Source of the DNA: Congregibacter brevis
GTDB lineage: Bacteria; Pseudomonadota; Gammaproteobacteria; Pseudomonadales; Halieaceae
Assembly (NCBI RefSeq): GCF_045689245.1
Contig: NZ_CP136865.1
Span: 3,348,001 to 3,412,000 of the forward strand
Length of the DNA stretch: 64,000 bases
Reading direction: 5' to 3'
A program made the position numbers and the translations under genes. The notes under the pieces are model-generated. The model was not told the DNA's origin. It saw nothing but the letters and a program-made list of their open reading frames with translations, and made no database searches. Each line of letters starts with the position of its first letter. Within the stretch, counting starts at the first letter, position 1. Below, piece by piece: positions 17,696-27,154 of the stretch.

Positions 17696-18546
17696 TGGAG
17701 ACCAATCCGCTCGAGGACCGATCCTACATTGATGCGTTTGCAGCGCTTTCGGAACTTGGCAAGACGACGGTCAAAATCATCGATCCTTGCAATGGCTTCA
17801 TCCAATTTCTGATTCGCCTGTCGGTACAGCGCGAGGTCATAGCTATTTCGACTTAGTACCTCGGCTGCTAGATCGCCCAGCTTATCCAGTGTGTTGTGCA
17901 CACGCGTATCAATTGCGTCGCTCGCGATATCCCGCTGAGTCACGTTTTGACGAACATAGGCCAGATCGATGTCGGGGAAAAATGGCTCGAGATAGCGCTC
18001 AAAAACCACCATGCTCTCGTCATAACGGTCGACCACTCCCACACAGTCCAAAAACTCTAAATGGTGCAGTGCACGCTGCAACCAATCAGCAGGGGCCGTG
18101 GCCTTTACGTGTCTGGTGTGGAATCCAGCAACATAACTTGTCTGATAGTCTCGAATCGTACGGGGAATCTCCTCCTGCATCCGCCACGCTACATATTGGG
18201 CAAAATTCTTTTCTTTGGCGGCAACGGCGCCCGGAGTATCAGCGTCCTGTTTTCGTTCAAAGGCATAGACCGATTGGATACGTTCGATGGGATGGCGTAA
18301 CAGGTAAGCCGTATGAAAGGTTACCTCGGGCGGCTGAGGCAGCGGATAGCAAAGATGGTGGCTGGAGAGCGCAGTTAAACCAGGCGTACTGGAAACCACC
18401 GTTGCCAGATGTTTTGCCCGTTGCTGGCGCATCGCGCGATTGTCCCGATGATCCAGAAACCCCTCTCCGAAGTTGCGATTCAAGCTCCAGTCAAATGTCG
18501 ACCCGGCATTCTTGAAAATATGACCGTGAAGAATGATGTGACGCAT
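17692..18546 (-). CDS. Sulfotransferase family protein 3
   Basis: 284 residues, tandem paralogue of the preceding entry. PAPS-binding loop HIFKNAGSTFDWSL at about residues 9-22; 3'-phosphate motif LLRHPIERIQSVYAFE at about 86-101. A basic helical C-terminus may form a short coiled coil. It is the first gene of a three-gene minus-strand unit with sulfotransferase 2 and the TIM-barrel protein. It is divergent from sulfotransferase 4, about 165 nt apart, which must hold both promoters. Confidence 0.8.
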   Translation of the reverse strand: MRHIILHGHIFKNAGSTFDWSLNRNFGEGFLDHRDNRAMRQQRAKHLATVVSSTPGLTALSSHHLCYPLPQPPEVTFHTAYLLRHPIERIQSVYAFERKQDADTPGAVAAKEKNFAQYVAWRMQEEIPRTIRDYQTSYVAGFHTRHVKATAPADWLQRALHHLEFLDCVGVVDRYDESMVVFERYLEPFFPDIDLAYVRQNVTQRDIASDAIDTRVHNTLDKLGDLAAEVLSRNSYDLALYRQANQKLDEAIARIDDFDRRLAKFRKRCKRINVGSVLERIGLQ

Positions 18547-18710
18547 TGACTGGGTCCAAACGCTAAGTGAGAAGTGGGCATCAGCGAAAACTCACACTGA
18601 TATGGTCAAACTACTGTCTAAGCCGGTGGGCGGAGTTCTGTAGTACTTCACCCGAGGCTGGTATTCTCCAATTTTACGATAACCGGCGTACCCAGCGATA
18701 CTGCCCCACC

Positions 18711-19673
18711 ATGCGCAAAGTTCTTATTCACATAGGTCGACATAAGACGGGTACAACCGCGATTCAGAATTTTTTGCAGGACAATCGCGAAAGCCTTGGC
18801 CAACTTGGGTATGTGGTCCCTCAGTCTGGTCGTATTAAAGATGCACATCACGAATTCGCGCGCCCGTTTCAACCTCGCAATGCCCACCAGCTCGAGGGTG
18901 TAGATGACTACCGTCAGCTTAAGCCATTTAAGTCCCTAAAGAATGAACTTGCACTGCATGACGCAGATAGCACCGCAGTGATCAGCTCCGAAGGCTTCCA
19001 AAACAGCAAGCCAAATATGGTACGTGCGGGATTTAAGGACTACCAGGCGCAGATTGTGGTGTATCTACGTAGCCAACTCGAGTACCTAGCATCGTCCTAC
19101 GCACAACGGGTGCATGCTACACAGTACACAGGGTCCCTCCAGGATTTCTACAGAGACGTGTATCAGGCGGGTAACCATTACGCGAGCTTCCTCGAGAACT
19201 GGAGCGAATTTTTTCCCAATCAGCTCGTGGTGAGGCGCTACAGGTCATCGAACGTTGTGGAAGATTTTGCAACCTCTGTTTTGAGAGTACCCGTAGCGCA
19301 CTTTCGCCTGCGAAATGCGCCCAGCAATCCGTCGCTAAACAGCGTAGTCACTCTATTTAAGTGTGAATTGAATCGCAGAAAGCCAGCGAACATGCCGCCA
19401 CAATTGCAAATCTACCCTGTGCTTCCGAAACTCAATGCGCTCTTCCCTGCACCTAAGTTCACACTACCCCCTGAGATAGTCAGTGATCTCGTGGAGAGCA
19501 GTCGTGATTCAGATACCGAGGTTGCTTCAACCTACTTCGGAGAACATCAGCTCTTTGACTACTCTAATTTCCCGACGCATCCGGGGTTACCAATCCGAGA
19601 CATACAGTTCGAAACCATGTATTCCACATTGCTAAAACTTCTGGAGGTCGCTGATGCAACAGCGGGCCGATAG
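18711..19673 (+). CDS. Sulfotransferase family protein 4
   Basis: 320 residues from the ATG at 18711 (MRKVLIHIGRHKTGTTAIQN). A longer frame begins at 18567, but its extra 48 residues look non-coding. The loop GRHKTGTTAIQNFL is a PAPS-binding P-loop; the VVYLRSQLEYLASSYAQ segment near residue 115 fits the 3'-phosphate motif, with Ser where others have Asp. The C-terminal half has no recognisable extra domain. Sulfotransferase 5 follows on the same strand after a 45-nt gap, probably in one operon. Confidence 0.78.
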   Translation: MRKVLIHIGRHKTGTTAIQNFLQDNRESLGQLGYVVPQSGRIKDAHHEFARPFQPRNAHQLEGVDDYRQLKPFKSLKNELALHDADSTAVISSEGFQNSKPNMVRAGFKDYQAQIVVYLRSQLEYLASSYAQRVHATQYTGSLQDFYRDVYQAGNHYASFLENWSEFFPNQLVVRRYRSSNVVEDFATSVLRVPVAHFRLRNAPSNPSLNSVVTLFKCELNRRKPANMPPQLQIYPVLPKLNALFPAPKFTLPPEIVSDLVESSRDSDTEVASTYFGEHQLFDYSNFPTHPGLPIRDIQFETMYSTLLKLLEVADATAGR

Positions 19674-19718
19674 CTTGTCTGAAGGTTTTAAGCGAACCTG
19701 CGGTCGCGGGACTCCCCC

Positions 19719-20423
19719 ATGCTGATTTCGGTACATATGCCGAAGACGGCGGGATCAAGCTTTCAAGCCACCCTCGCCGCTCATTATGGCGATGCGCTCA
19801 AACTCCGTTACGAAGACAAACCCTTACATCGAAGTGCTTGGTCACGAAATTTTGACGCGAGTGTCAGTAGTTTGCGAAACCGCGGCGCCAAAAGCTCAGA
19901 CGGTGAACTTAGCTGCATACACGGTCACTTTCTGCCACTGAATTATCGGTTCGCGAAACCACAAACGAACATGCGTTTTGTTACCTGGCTGCGAGACCCG
20001 GTCCAGCGCTTGGTCTCCCATTACCACTATTGGAAGCGTAGCTATCAACCGGGGCAGTCGGGGCCGCTACATCAACGGATGATAGAAGAAGACTGGACGC
20101 TCGAAGAGTTTGTCCGGTGCAAAGAGCTGCGCAACATCTATAGTATTTTTTTGTGGGGCTTTCCCCTTGAGCGATTTGCTTTTATCGGTATCACTGAGCA
20201 CTTCACGAGCGAACTCGAAGACTTTGGACGCCTTATCCTTCAAGCTACCGCTGTACAGAAAGAACTGAACAGAAACCCGGATCTAGATATTGAGCGAGAC
20301 GATAGCGACTACGTAGTAAGCGAGCCGCTTCGAAGCGCCATTGAAACCGTTCACGCGAAAGATATAGCGCTCTACAAGCGTGCAATCGCTATGCGCACGC
20401 AGCGGTTAAAAGAGGCCCGCTAA
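19719..20423 (+). CDS. Sulfotransferase family protein 5
   Basis: 234 residues. VHMPKTAGSSFQATL at residues 5-19 is the P-loop of the type 2 (heparan/chondroitin-like) sulfotransferase family, and VTWLRDPVQRLVSHYHYW near residues 89-106 is its 3'-phosphate motif. A histidine in CIHGHF matches a conserved position of this subgroup. No transmembrane anchor is present, unlike eukaryotic Golgi relatives. Its end is 13 nt from the convergent end of sulfotransferase 6. Confidence 0.82.
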   Translation: MLISVHMPKTAGSSFQATLAAHYGDALKLRYEDKPLHRSAWSRNFDASVSSLRNRGAKSSDGELSCIHGHFLPLNYRFAKPQTNMRFVTWLRDPVQRLVSHYHYWKRSYQPGQSGPLHQRMIEEDWTLEEFVRCKELRNIYSIFLWGFPLERFAFIGITEHFTSELEDFGRLILQATAVQKELNRNPDLDIERDDSDYVVSEPLRSAIETVHAKDIALYKRAIAMRTQRLKEAR

Positions 20424-20436
20424 CAATTTAGCTGTT

Positions 20437-21222
20437 TTAAGAACCACCAGTAGGATCGAACTGCGCGACATAGTCCAAAGAGGTTTGTGGATTGATCTCC
20501 AGAACCTTAGCCTCAGGTTCCAGCGCATAACCAAGATAGCTAATGTTTTCTCCCCACTCTCGGTCGATGAATTCAAGATCTTCGGCGTTAAGCCATGAAC
20601 GCCATTCGCCAAATCCACGGGACCGAGCCACTCGGGTGTACTCTGCAGGTACTTCAGCATCGCCCTCAAGAGCCAGTCCCGTATAAGTGCTCAGCTCGGA
20701 TAGGTTCTTACCTTGCAACAAGTCTTCATAGCACAACATAAAGGGGCTAAACGCGTCTTCGTACTCTCGCTGTATGGCATGTAAACGCTTGAAGACGCCG
20801 ATCGGCCCTCGGCCTACGAGAGTAGCGAGCGTGTTGTAGAGTTCAATCGTCGACACGGTGGACGGAGACTCCACCTTGGCTTTTAGCGCCTGCCGGGCTT
20901 TCGCGTAGGCCTCTGCATCGCCACTGACCTGGAAGTCGTAAAACAGGTATAACAACATGCTGATGAATTGATCACGCGGGTCACGATAAATCAGCACATG
21001 ACTGTCAAATTGCTCAAGAACAGCGTTCTCTTTACTTACTCTTCCAATAAGAACTTTGGTGAGAGTGGAGCCATCTTGGCTCAGAACATCTTTGAGAGCC
21101 TCATCCGTGTCCGGCTCAAAAAAGGTCTGAAGTGTCTCAGGTGATTGGTCCAAAGCTCCTTTAAGTTGGCTGAACAAACGTGTCGTGCCGGATTTCGCCA
21201 GCCCTGCAATTAAATAATGCAT
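20437..21222 (-). CDS. Sulfotransferase family protein 6
   Basis: 261 residues. GLAKSGTTRLFSQL (residues 7-20) is the PAPS-binding loop, LIYRDPRDQFISML near residue 77 the 3'-phosphate motif, and FGEWRSWL near residue 210 resembles the RKGxxGDW-type closing loop of type 1 sulfotransferases. The ATG directly follows the TAA of the acyltransferase, so translation is likely coupled. Last gene of the four-gene PPIase operon. Confidence 0.8.
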   Translation of the reverse strand: MHYLIAGLAKSGTTRLFSQLKGALDQSPETLQTFFEPDTDEALKDVLSQDGSTLTKVLIGRVSKENAVLEQFDSHVLIYRDPRDQFISMLLYLFYDFQVSGDAEAYAKARQALKAKVESPSTVSTIELYNTLATLVGRGPIGVFKRLHAIQREYEDAFSPFMLCYEDLLQGKNLSELSTYTGLALEGDAEVPAEYTRVARSRGFGEWRSWLNAEDLEFIDREWGENISYLGYALEPEAKVLEINPQTSLDYVAQFDPTGGS

Positions 21223-22290
21223 TTATCCCCCGGTAGAATTCTTAAGCCAACGTCGCTTCAGTCCGAGCGCGGGCTTTTCCAAAAAATGCCAGGACATAAG
21301 GGCGAGTAATACAACGACGATGGTTGCGAGCGCTGTATTGAAGTAAGGCCCCTGCTCTGGAAAGAAATAGACGATCGTTTGCTGTACAGGCCAAGCATAG
21401 ATGTATATCCCATAAGACGGATCGCCTAGCCAACGGTCCAAGTCCAGGTAGGGACTGCGATAGGCCGCAAAAAATATTAGATACACAAAGGCCGGGGGAA
21501 ACACATAAGGAAACCACGGCTCGCCTAGCGCCGCGTAAGCAAGACCTCCGGCCACAACAGCAAGGGCCACACTCAGTGGAATCGACACTCTATTGATGTA
21601 GCAACCTACCCCAAGAAGAAAGTACACACATGGCTCGGCCCACTTTTCTATTCGGCCTACTAGCGGTATGTCGCCGAAGTAGTTGATGGAGAATAATAGT
21701 AGCGCCACCCCGGCAAGGTTCGCGAGAGTGCGCCAGCGAAGCAAACCGGTCGCGCCCACAAACATCAAAAGGATATAACAGGAGACTTCGACCGGCAGAG
21801 TCCACAGAGACCCATTAATGCCTGGTCGCGGCAGTGAGTCAAAAACACCAGGAAGACGGAAACTCATAGGGAACATCGCGGTGGTGTTCCAGAAGTAATT
21901 CCAGGTACGGGGATCAGAGAAATACGCCGATCGCTCCAGCGTCGTAAGAGAAGCCCCGAGGACCACAACTGAGAGACACACGCAGACAATCAATGCCGGG
22001 TAAATGCGCAAAACGCGTGAAATGCAGTAGTCCACCATCCCTCTACGTACAAAGCTCGCCGCCACCAAAAAGCCACTGATCGCGAAAAAGCCGCTTACCG
22101 CTATCTCCCCTATCCACGTGGACCTCTCAAAGAATTCGCGCAGAGGATTCAGCTCACCATGACCGGTGATAGGGAAACTATGACCAAACAGTACAAGCCA
22201 AGCGAACAAAATCCGTAATGCAGTAAAGTTATTTCTTCGGCTGCCATCGAAGTCGCTAAGAAGGGTCGTGTCATGTGTGGTAGCGTTCAC
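21223..22290 (-). CDS. Acyltransferase family 3 membrane protein
   Basis: 355 residues with about ten transmembrane helices. RILFAWLVLFGHSFPITG near the N-terminus carries the conserved histidine of the acyltransferase-3 (OatA/NodX/O-antigen acetylase) family, and GFFAISGFLVAASFVRR with RVLRIYPAL follow as usual. These proteins transfer acetyl or other acyl groups to extracytoplasmic sugars. There is no C-terminal SGNH domain. It starts at a GTG overlapping the stop of the fusion gene by one base (TAGTG) and abuts sulfotransferase 6. Confidence 0.88.
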   Translation of the reverse strand: MNATTHDTTLLSDFDGSRRNNFTALRILFAWLVLFGHSFPITGHGELNPLREFFERSTWIGEIAVSGFFAISGFLVAASFVRRGMVDYCISRVLRIYPALIVCVCLSVVVLGASLTTLERSAYFSDPRTWNYFWNTTAMFPMSFRLPGVFDSLPRPGINGSLWTLPVEVSCYILLMFVGATGLLRWRTLANLAGVALLLFSINYFGDIPLVGRIEKWAEPCVYFLLGVGCYINRVSIPLSVALAVVAGGLAYAALGEPWFPYVFPPAFVYLIFFAAYRSPYLDLDRWLGDPSYGIYIYAWPVQQTIVYFFPEQGPYFNTALATIVVVLLALMSWHFLEKPALGLKRRWLKNSTGG

Positions 22291-25200
22291 TAGGGTATAC
22301 GACCCTTTAGCGAGCCAAGCTTGGGGATGTCAGCGCGTAGCTCGGCGGCGGCACACTCTTGATCGAAGTAACGATGAAGCCACTCTTCATGCTTTTTAAG
22401 CTTCGGCCCCTTTTCTTCGCGATCCAGCAACAGAGAGACAAGCCTCTCAGCAATAGCCGATGCACTGTTCTCTACCCACATGACGGTGTCGCTGTCAGGA
22501 ATTCCCTCGACACCGATGTCCGTAGTCACCACCGGCACATGGTTTGCTATTGCTTCTATGATTTTGCCCTTGATGCCCGCACCATAACGCAAGGGCACGA
22601 CTACCACGCCCACCTGGCGGTAAAGCTCATCTAACGTATTGTCGCTGACGTACCCGTGAACGATCACATTATCGCTAGCAAGAGAAAGTACGTCACCAGG
22701 CGGATTAGACCCCACCAGGTGAAGTCGTGCATCGGGCACTGATTCAAGCACCACCGGCAGTATCTCGTCTACAAGCCACCTCGCGGCATCTACATTCGGC
22801 GGGTGATTGTAGCCTCCCACAAACAAAAGCTCTGCGGGTGCAGAAGGCGCGTAATCGGGAAGCTGTTCGATCTCCATAGTATAGAGGGGAATACGCCGCA
22901 GCTTGGAGACTGGTACCAGTTCCGAAAGAGCATCGATCTCAACTTGAGAAAAGTAGTAAACACGATCGGCTCTCTCGCAGACGGCCAACTCGCGCTTTCG
23001 CCAGGATTCGGAGTCACGGCGCAACCCATCGTCAGCTTTAAGGGCGGCCTCCCGAGCGATCCGCAAATAGTGAAGATCGTGCCCAAAAAAACTGATGGTA
23101 GGTCGCGGCGACATTCGCTCCAGGTGCGGCAGCATTTGCTCCGCAATATGCGGCCGATGGAGGAATATCTCATCAATGTAGGGCGCGTGCTCTGCGAGCC
23201 ATTCATCGAGATGCCTAGCTATACTCTCCCCCACCAACGCCTCTACACCCATAGCTTGTAGAGCCTTGGTATATGGCTGATGAGGAAAAAAGTTAGCGCC
23301 CATCAACTGCACGCGGCAACCGAGAGAAAGTAGCAACTGAATGTACATGTATGTGGAACGCCCACCCGCATCTTTGTCGTGGTGGGGAACATAATGATCA
23401 ATCACCAAAACACAGGGCTTGTCCGCAGAGCGATCTCTAGCATGAACCACGTGCTCCGCGTTCGCAAAGTGTGAGTCGTCCAAAACCTGCTGCCACTTGT
23501 CTCGAAAAACGGCTTGGTTCGTTACCTGATGCTGTTTCACCCCCGCGTTTAAGTCGGTTCCGTTGCTGACGCCCTCAAAGTGGTACACCACACTGTCAGG
23601 TTGATACAAAACACGGTAGCCGGCTTCGCGCGCTGAAAAACAGATGTCGGCATCTTCGTAGTACGCGGGTGCGAATCGTTCGTCAAAACCACCTAGCTGC
23701 TTCCAAAGGTCACTGCGTATCGCCAGGCAGGCACCAGAAACGTAATCTACATCGCGCAAATAGTTATAAGCGGGCTTTTCACGATCATCTGCACGGCCAA
23801 AGTTCCAGCCCGAGGCATCATTCCAAATAATGCCGCCCGCCTCCTGCAGGACGCCGTCGGCAAACAGGAGCATCGGACCCGTGATACCAACGTTGGGGTC
23901 ATCAAACGGCACAAGCAGCGAGGACAACCACCCCTCAGTGACCGCGGTATCATTGTTGAGAAACACGATGAACTCACCACGCGCGTGCGCTGCAGCCTGG
24001 TTACAGTTCTTTAGAAACCGCAGATTTTCCGTCGTTTTCGAAACCACGACACCGCGCATGCGTTCGGCGATCGTGGCCGTGAGATCCGTCGACGAGTCGT
24101 CAGCGATAATCACCTCATATTCAACATCCTGAGAAAACTGATGCACCGACTTCAGGCAATTGATCGTCACTCGATAGTCGTTGTAAACGGGAACAACGAT
24201 TGAAACCACGGGCTTCTCTGAAGCTACGAAGTCGAGTTCCAGCAGATTCAGGTCGGCACTTAAGGAGTCAGGATCAAAGGCCTGCGAGCTATCTTCGGCG
24301 TCAGGAAATCGAGCATTCACCCAGACAGCCAAATCCTCGGAGGAACTGCCAAAGAAAACCGACGCTGCGCGACGAAAACGAGTCCAACTAAAACTGCGTA
24401 GCGACCCGGCTGGGTTTTGGCGGACATACCGCACGACATCGCCAGCCATTCCAAGCTTTGTGGGTCTCGGCGTCGGCTTCTCCATACCAAACTCATCAAA
24501 GTGGCGATGAGCTTGCTCAAGGAGATCTTCGTAGGCGCTATTCTTGCCCCTCTGGCCCGTGAACAAGCGGTAAAACTTACGCGTGTAGCGCTGGAAGCGA
24601 GCCATGAGCGAAAGCTCGAAGCTAAGCAAAGTATGGTGAGTGTCTGTCAGGAGCTCAAATAGATACTCGGTCTTGTCATCCAAAGCCTGACGCTGTCTTT
24701 CAAGTTCTTCGTGCGCAGCGCGAAGGACTTCCTGAGCAGCGAGTAAATCGTCATGTTTGGAGGTCAGCGCTGCAAATTCAGCTTCCTGATCAGCAATTTG
24801 CTCATACAGCTGCGCCTGAAGTTCGCCTCGCTCGTCGAACTCGCTATGCAGTTCTTCGTGCAAGGCGTGTAGCTTACGGTGTGCGTCGACCTCTTTCTCG
24901 TGCGCTGCCGCGAGGGCTTCATGGTCTGCAACAAGATTTTCCAGCGCCTGAGCAGCTTTGGCGTGAAGCGCTTGTTCGTTCTCATGCGCAATGGCAAGCG
25001 CATCATGCTCAGTTGTTAGGCTTTCAAGGGTCGAACCCGCCACCAAGTGCAATTGCTTTTCAGTTTCATGCGCTTGCGCTAGCTCCGTATGCTCTTGGGT
25101 AAGGTTCTCCAGCGTTTTAGCGGCTTGTGTATGTAGCTTCTGCTCACTCTTGTGGGCAGTCGCTAATGCCTCATAGTCACTTTCGAGACGCGACAGTGCC

Positions 25201-26120
25201 GCCAGAGCTTGATCTCGCTCGCTGAGATGCTCCTGCACCAACGCTTGAGCGACATCCCGCTCTTGCGCAGTCTCAAACACTCTGGCTAGGGGTTTAAGCG
25301 ACGATGCTAAATCTTCGATACGGGCGAGAAGTAGAGACTCAGAATCCAGTCCTGATAGCTCACTTAAGGTACCCGCACATAGGGTAGCGCAGTGATCATG
25401 CAGGCGTTGCTGCGAGTCGCTCAAAAGCTGTAGGTCTGGATCGTCGCCCAATGTTTCGAAGTGGCGTAGATCAGCGTTGAATATCGACTCAGCCTTCGCT
25501 GGATCACAGTCGAAGCCAGCCTCCTGTAGCTGCGTTACAAGACTGCCAAGCGTTGACTCTCCACTGGCGATTTCGTCATAGCTTACGGTGACAGTTTCTT
25601 CGTCAAGCAGTACCAAAGCTCTGCGGTTATAAAGCTCCCACAAAGCCAATCCGAGCTGCAGCGGGAATCCATGACGTCGTGCCAGCGATCGGGCTACAGC
25701 CAATGGTGATCGGTAAACAAACAGTAGGGTTGAGTCTTTAGCCAAAGGCTCCCAGAGGGGCCAGGTGAGGCATAGTCTTGGATCTTTGAGCAGGAACTGT
25801 CCCGCGTTGCCACCATCGGAGAGATGTCCAAGCAGCTCTGTCTGAGCTTCCAGACAGCCTGATTCAGCACTAAGTGCAACTGGAGGCGAGTACCACTCTC
25901 CTCCAGCATTTGAGATCATCGAATCGTTCAGCTCGACAAGTCGACGGTTCTCATAGAATCCATCGGGGTTATCGGCTTGTGCAGACAATAACTCCTCGTC
26001 GGGACCGGCGCTAATACCTGCTGCTGCGCAGGCATGCGCAACAAGCGACGTGCCCGATCGGTGCATACCGATAATCGCTAGTACAGCCCCCTCACGGTTA
26101 TTGTCCAGGCCAAACACCAC
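22290..26120 (-). CDS. Fusion: sulfotransferase - coiled coil - GT2 - GT4
   Basis: About 1276 residues from a GTG at 26120; a TTG at 26174 would add 18 residues and overlap the PPIase gene. Domains in order: a sulfotransferase with PAPS loop IIGMHRSGTSLVA (about 16-28) and FVYRSPLAVARSLARRHG (about 134-151); a long coiled coil (about 285-490) built partly of 28-residue repeats; a family 2 glycosyltransferase (about 638-860) with VVSIVVPVYNDY, ADDSSTD and FLNNDTAV; and a family 4-type glycosyltransferase (about 900-1250) with LLFVGGYNHPPNVDAARWL and YGAGIKGKIIEAIA. No signal peptide, so cytoplasmic. It could assemble and sulfate a glycan chain in one polypeptide. Acceptor unknown. Confidence 0.82.
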   Translation of the reverse strand: MVFGLDNNREGAVLAIIGMHRSGTSLVAHACAAAGISAGPDEELLSAQADNPDGFYENRRLVELNDSMISNAGGEWYSPPVALSAESGCLEAQTELLGHLSDGGNAGQFLLKDPRLCLTWPLWEPLAKDSTLLFVYRSPLAVARSLARRHGFPLQLGLALWELYNRRALVLLDEETVTVSYDEIASGESTLGSLVTQLQEAGFDCDPAKAESIFNADLRHFETLGDDPDLQLLSDSQQRLHDHCATLCAGTLSELSGLDSESLLLARIEDLASSLKPLARVFETAQERDVAQALVQEHLSERDQALAALSRLESDYEALATAHKSEQKLHTQAAKTLENLTQEHTELAQAHETEKQLHLVAGSTLESLTTEHDALAIAHENEQALHAKAAQALENLVADHEALAAAHEKEVDAHRKLHALHEELHSEFDERGELQAQLYEQIADQEAEFAALTSKHDDLLAAQEVLRAAHEELERQRQALDDKTEYLFELLTDTHHTLLSFELSLMARFQRYTRKFYRLFTGQRGKNSAYEDLLEQAHRHFDEFGMEKPTPRPTKLGMAGDVVRYVRQNPAGSLRSFSWTRFRRAASVFFGSSSEDLAVWVNARFPDAEDSSQAFDPDSLSADLNLLELDFVASEKPVVSIVVPVYNDYRVTINCLKSVHQFSQDVEYEVIIADDSSTDLTATIAERMRGVVVSKTTENLRFLKNCNQAAAHARGEFIVFLNNDTAVTEGWLSSLLVPFDDPNVGITGPMLLFADGVLQEAGGIIWNDASGWNFGRADDREKPAYNYLRDVDYVSGACLAIRSDLWKQLGGFDERFAPAYYEDADICFSAREAGYRVLYQPDSVVYHFEGVSNGTDLNAGVKQHQVTNQAVFRDKWQQVLDDSHFANAEHVVHARDRSADKPCVLVIDHYVPHHDKDAGGRSTYMYIQLLLSLGCRVQLMGANFFPHQPYTKALQAMGVEALVGESIARHLDEWLAEHAPYIDEIFLHRPHIAEQMLPHLERMSPRPTISFFGHDLHYLRIAREAALKADDGLRRDSESWRKRELAVCERADRVYYFSQVEIDALSELVPVSKLRRIPLYTMEIEQLPDYAPSAPAELLFVGGYNHPPNVDAARWLVDEILPVVLESVPDARLHLVGSNPPGDVLSLASDNVIVHGYVSDNTLDELYRQVGVVVVPLRYGAGIKGKIIEAIANHVPVVTTDIGVEGIPDSDTVMWVENSASAIAERLVSLLLDREEKGPKLKKHEEWLHRYFDQECAAAELRADIPKLGSLKGRIP
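24882..25187 (-). repeat. 28-residue coding repeats in the coiled coil
   Basis: Three full copies and a partial fourth of an 84-bp unit, each four heptads long. Each begins with L, then E/T.., EALA.AH, E...LH and ends ALEN or TLES. The register is exactly 28 residues, so the coiled coil could change length by unit duplication. Confidence 0.8.
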
Positions 26121-26124
26121 TTTT

Positions 26125-27021
26125 TTACTGCTTTTTGCGTTGCTCGAAAAGTTCCTGCATTGCTGGGCCGTCAATGTATGCTTCGTCGGTTAAATCGTAG
26201 CGGGAGTTAATCTCGCTCGTTGCAAGCCTTCGATACTCGGCAACTATATCAGCAAATATTTTTTGTTTTACATCTTCAAATGGGTAATAGCCTCCTTCAC
26301 GCACTCCATCCAGTCTTATGATGTGAATACCAAACTGAGAGTCAGTGATTTCGGCATAGTCGCCAACTTTTTCGATAGTGAAAAGCGCTTCAGAATAGGG
26401 AGGAGAGAAGCCTGGGTCGCCAAACCTCATCCATGTAGGGATTGCCCCTCCTCGGCTTTTACTGCCCGGATCTGCAGAATACTCCTGCACGAGCGCTTCG
26501 AAGTCGGCTCCTGCTCTCAGTTCATCCAGAATGTCTTGGGCTTTGGCGCGAACCTCTTCTCTGGGCAAACCCGGAGCGGACGCTAGAAGAATGTGGCTAG
26601 AAAGACGAGTCTCCGGCTTCTTCGCGTACTTGTCCTTTTGAGTTTCGTAATACTCCCTAGCCAACTGCTGCGGTCGTGGAACTGTCTTTTTACCGAGCTC
26701 CATCTGGTAGGCGAGTTCACGTTTAATGGCAAGAATCTGGAACTGTGCTTCCCAGTAGCCCGGCGTATCGCTGGACAATTTATCAGCTCGTGCCGCGAGT
26801 TTGCGGACTTGCATCATGTTGTTTATCAATTCGTAGCGCTCGCCGAGATCATTGGAAGCGGCATTGAGCATCGAGCCGGGCATCATTGTAAGAGCCGCCT
26901 CAAACTCTTCTCGTGTGATTTCGATGTCGCCGTCCCTTACAACAACTTCTGCAATAGAAGTAGTGGAGGCCATAATCAAAACGATGACAGCAAAACAGAA
27001 TTTATTAAGAAAACCACTCAT
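26125..27021 (-). CDS. Periplasmic peptidyl-prolyl isomerase, parvulin type
   Basis: 298 residues. A signal peptide (MSGFLNKFCFAVIVLIMAST, cleaved near residue 24) is followed by a SurA/PrsA-like helical chaperone part. A parvulin domain follows at about residues 137-235: RLSSHILLA, FEALVQEYSADPGSKSRGGAIPTW and GIHIIRL. It would help fold exported proteins in the periplasm. I use the ATG at 27021; the 69 extra residues of the longer frame contain the terminator of the neighbouring gene and are not coding. It heads an operon with the sulfotransferase-glycosyltransferase fusion. Confidence 0.87.
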   Translation of the reverse strand: MSGFLNKFCFAVIVLIMASTTSIAEVVVRDGDIEITREEFEAALTMMPGSMLNAASNDLGERYELINNMMQVRKLAARADKLSSDTPGYWEAQFQILAIKRELAYQMELGKKTVPRPQQLAREYYETQKDKYAKKPETRLSSHILLASAPGLPREEVRAKAQDILDELRAGADFEALVQEYSADPGSKSRGGAIPTWMRFGDPGFSPPYSEALFTIEKVGDYAEITDSQFGIHIIRLDGVREGGYYPFEDVKQKIFADIVAEYRRLATSEINSRYDLTDEAYIDGPAMQELFEQRKKQ

Positions 27022-27154
27022 GTTGAAACCTAATCTCCGAGAATGTAAAACCAAGAATTCAGCTACTGTAGTGCCTTGTGCCTCGAGAACCGTCTTAGAA
27101 GGGACAAGGCCAAATCCAAAGGCAGCTGCAGCTTTCACAGCCCACTGCATTGGT

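Noticed and set aside
24882..25187. CRISPR-like repeats
   Set aside because: The repeat is coding, in frame with a coiled coil and lacks spacers; no CRISPR array is present in the window.
22290..26174. Longer TTG start for the fusion protein
   Set aside because: Would overlap the PPIase gene by 50 nt without a good ribosome binding site; the GTG at 26120 is simpler, though the start remains uncertain.
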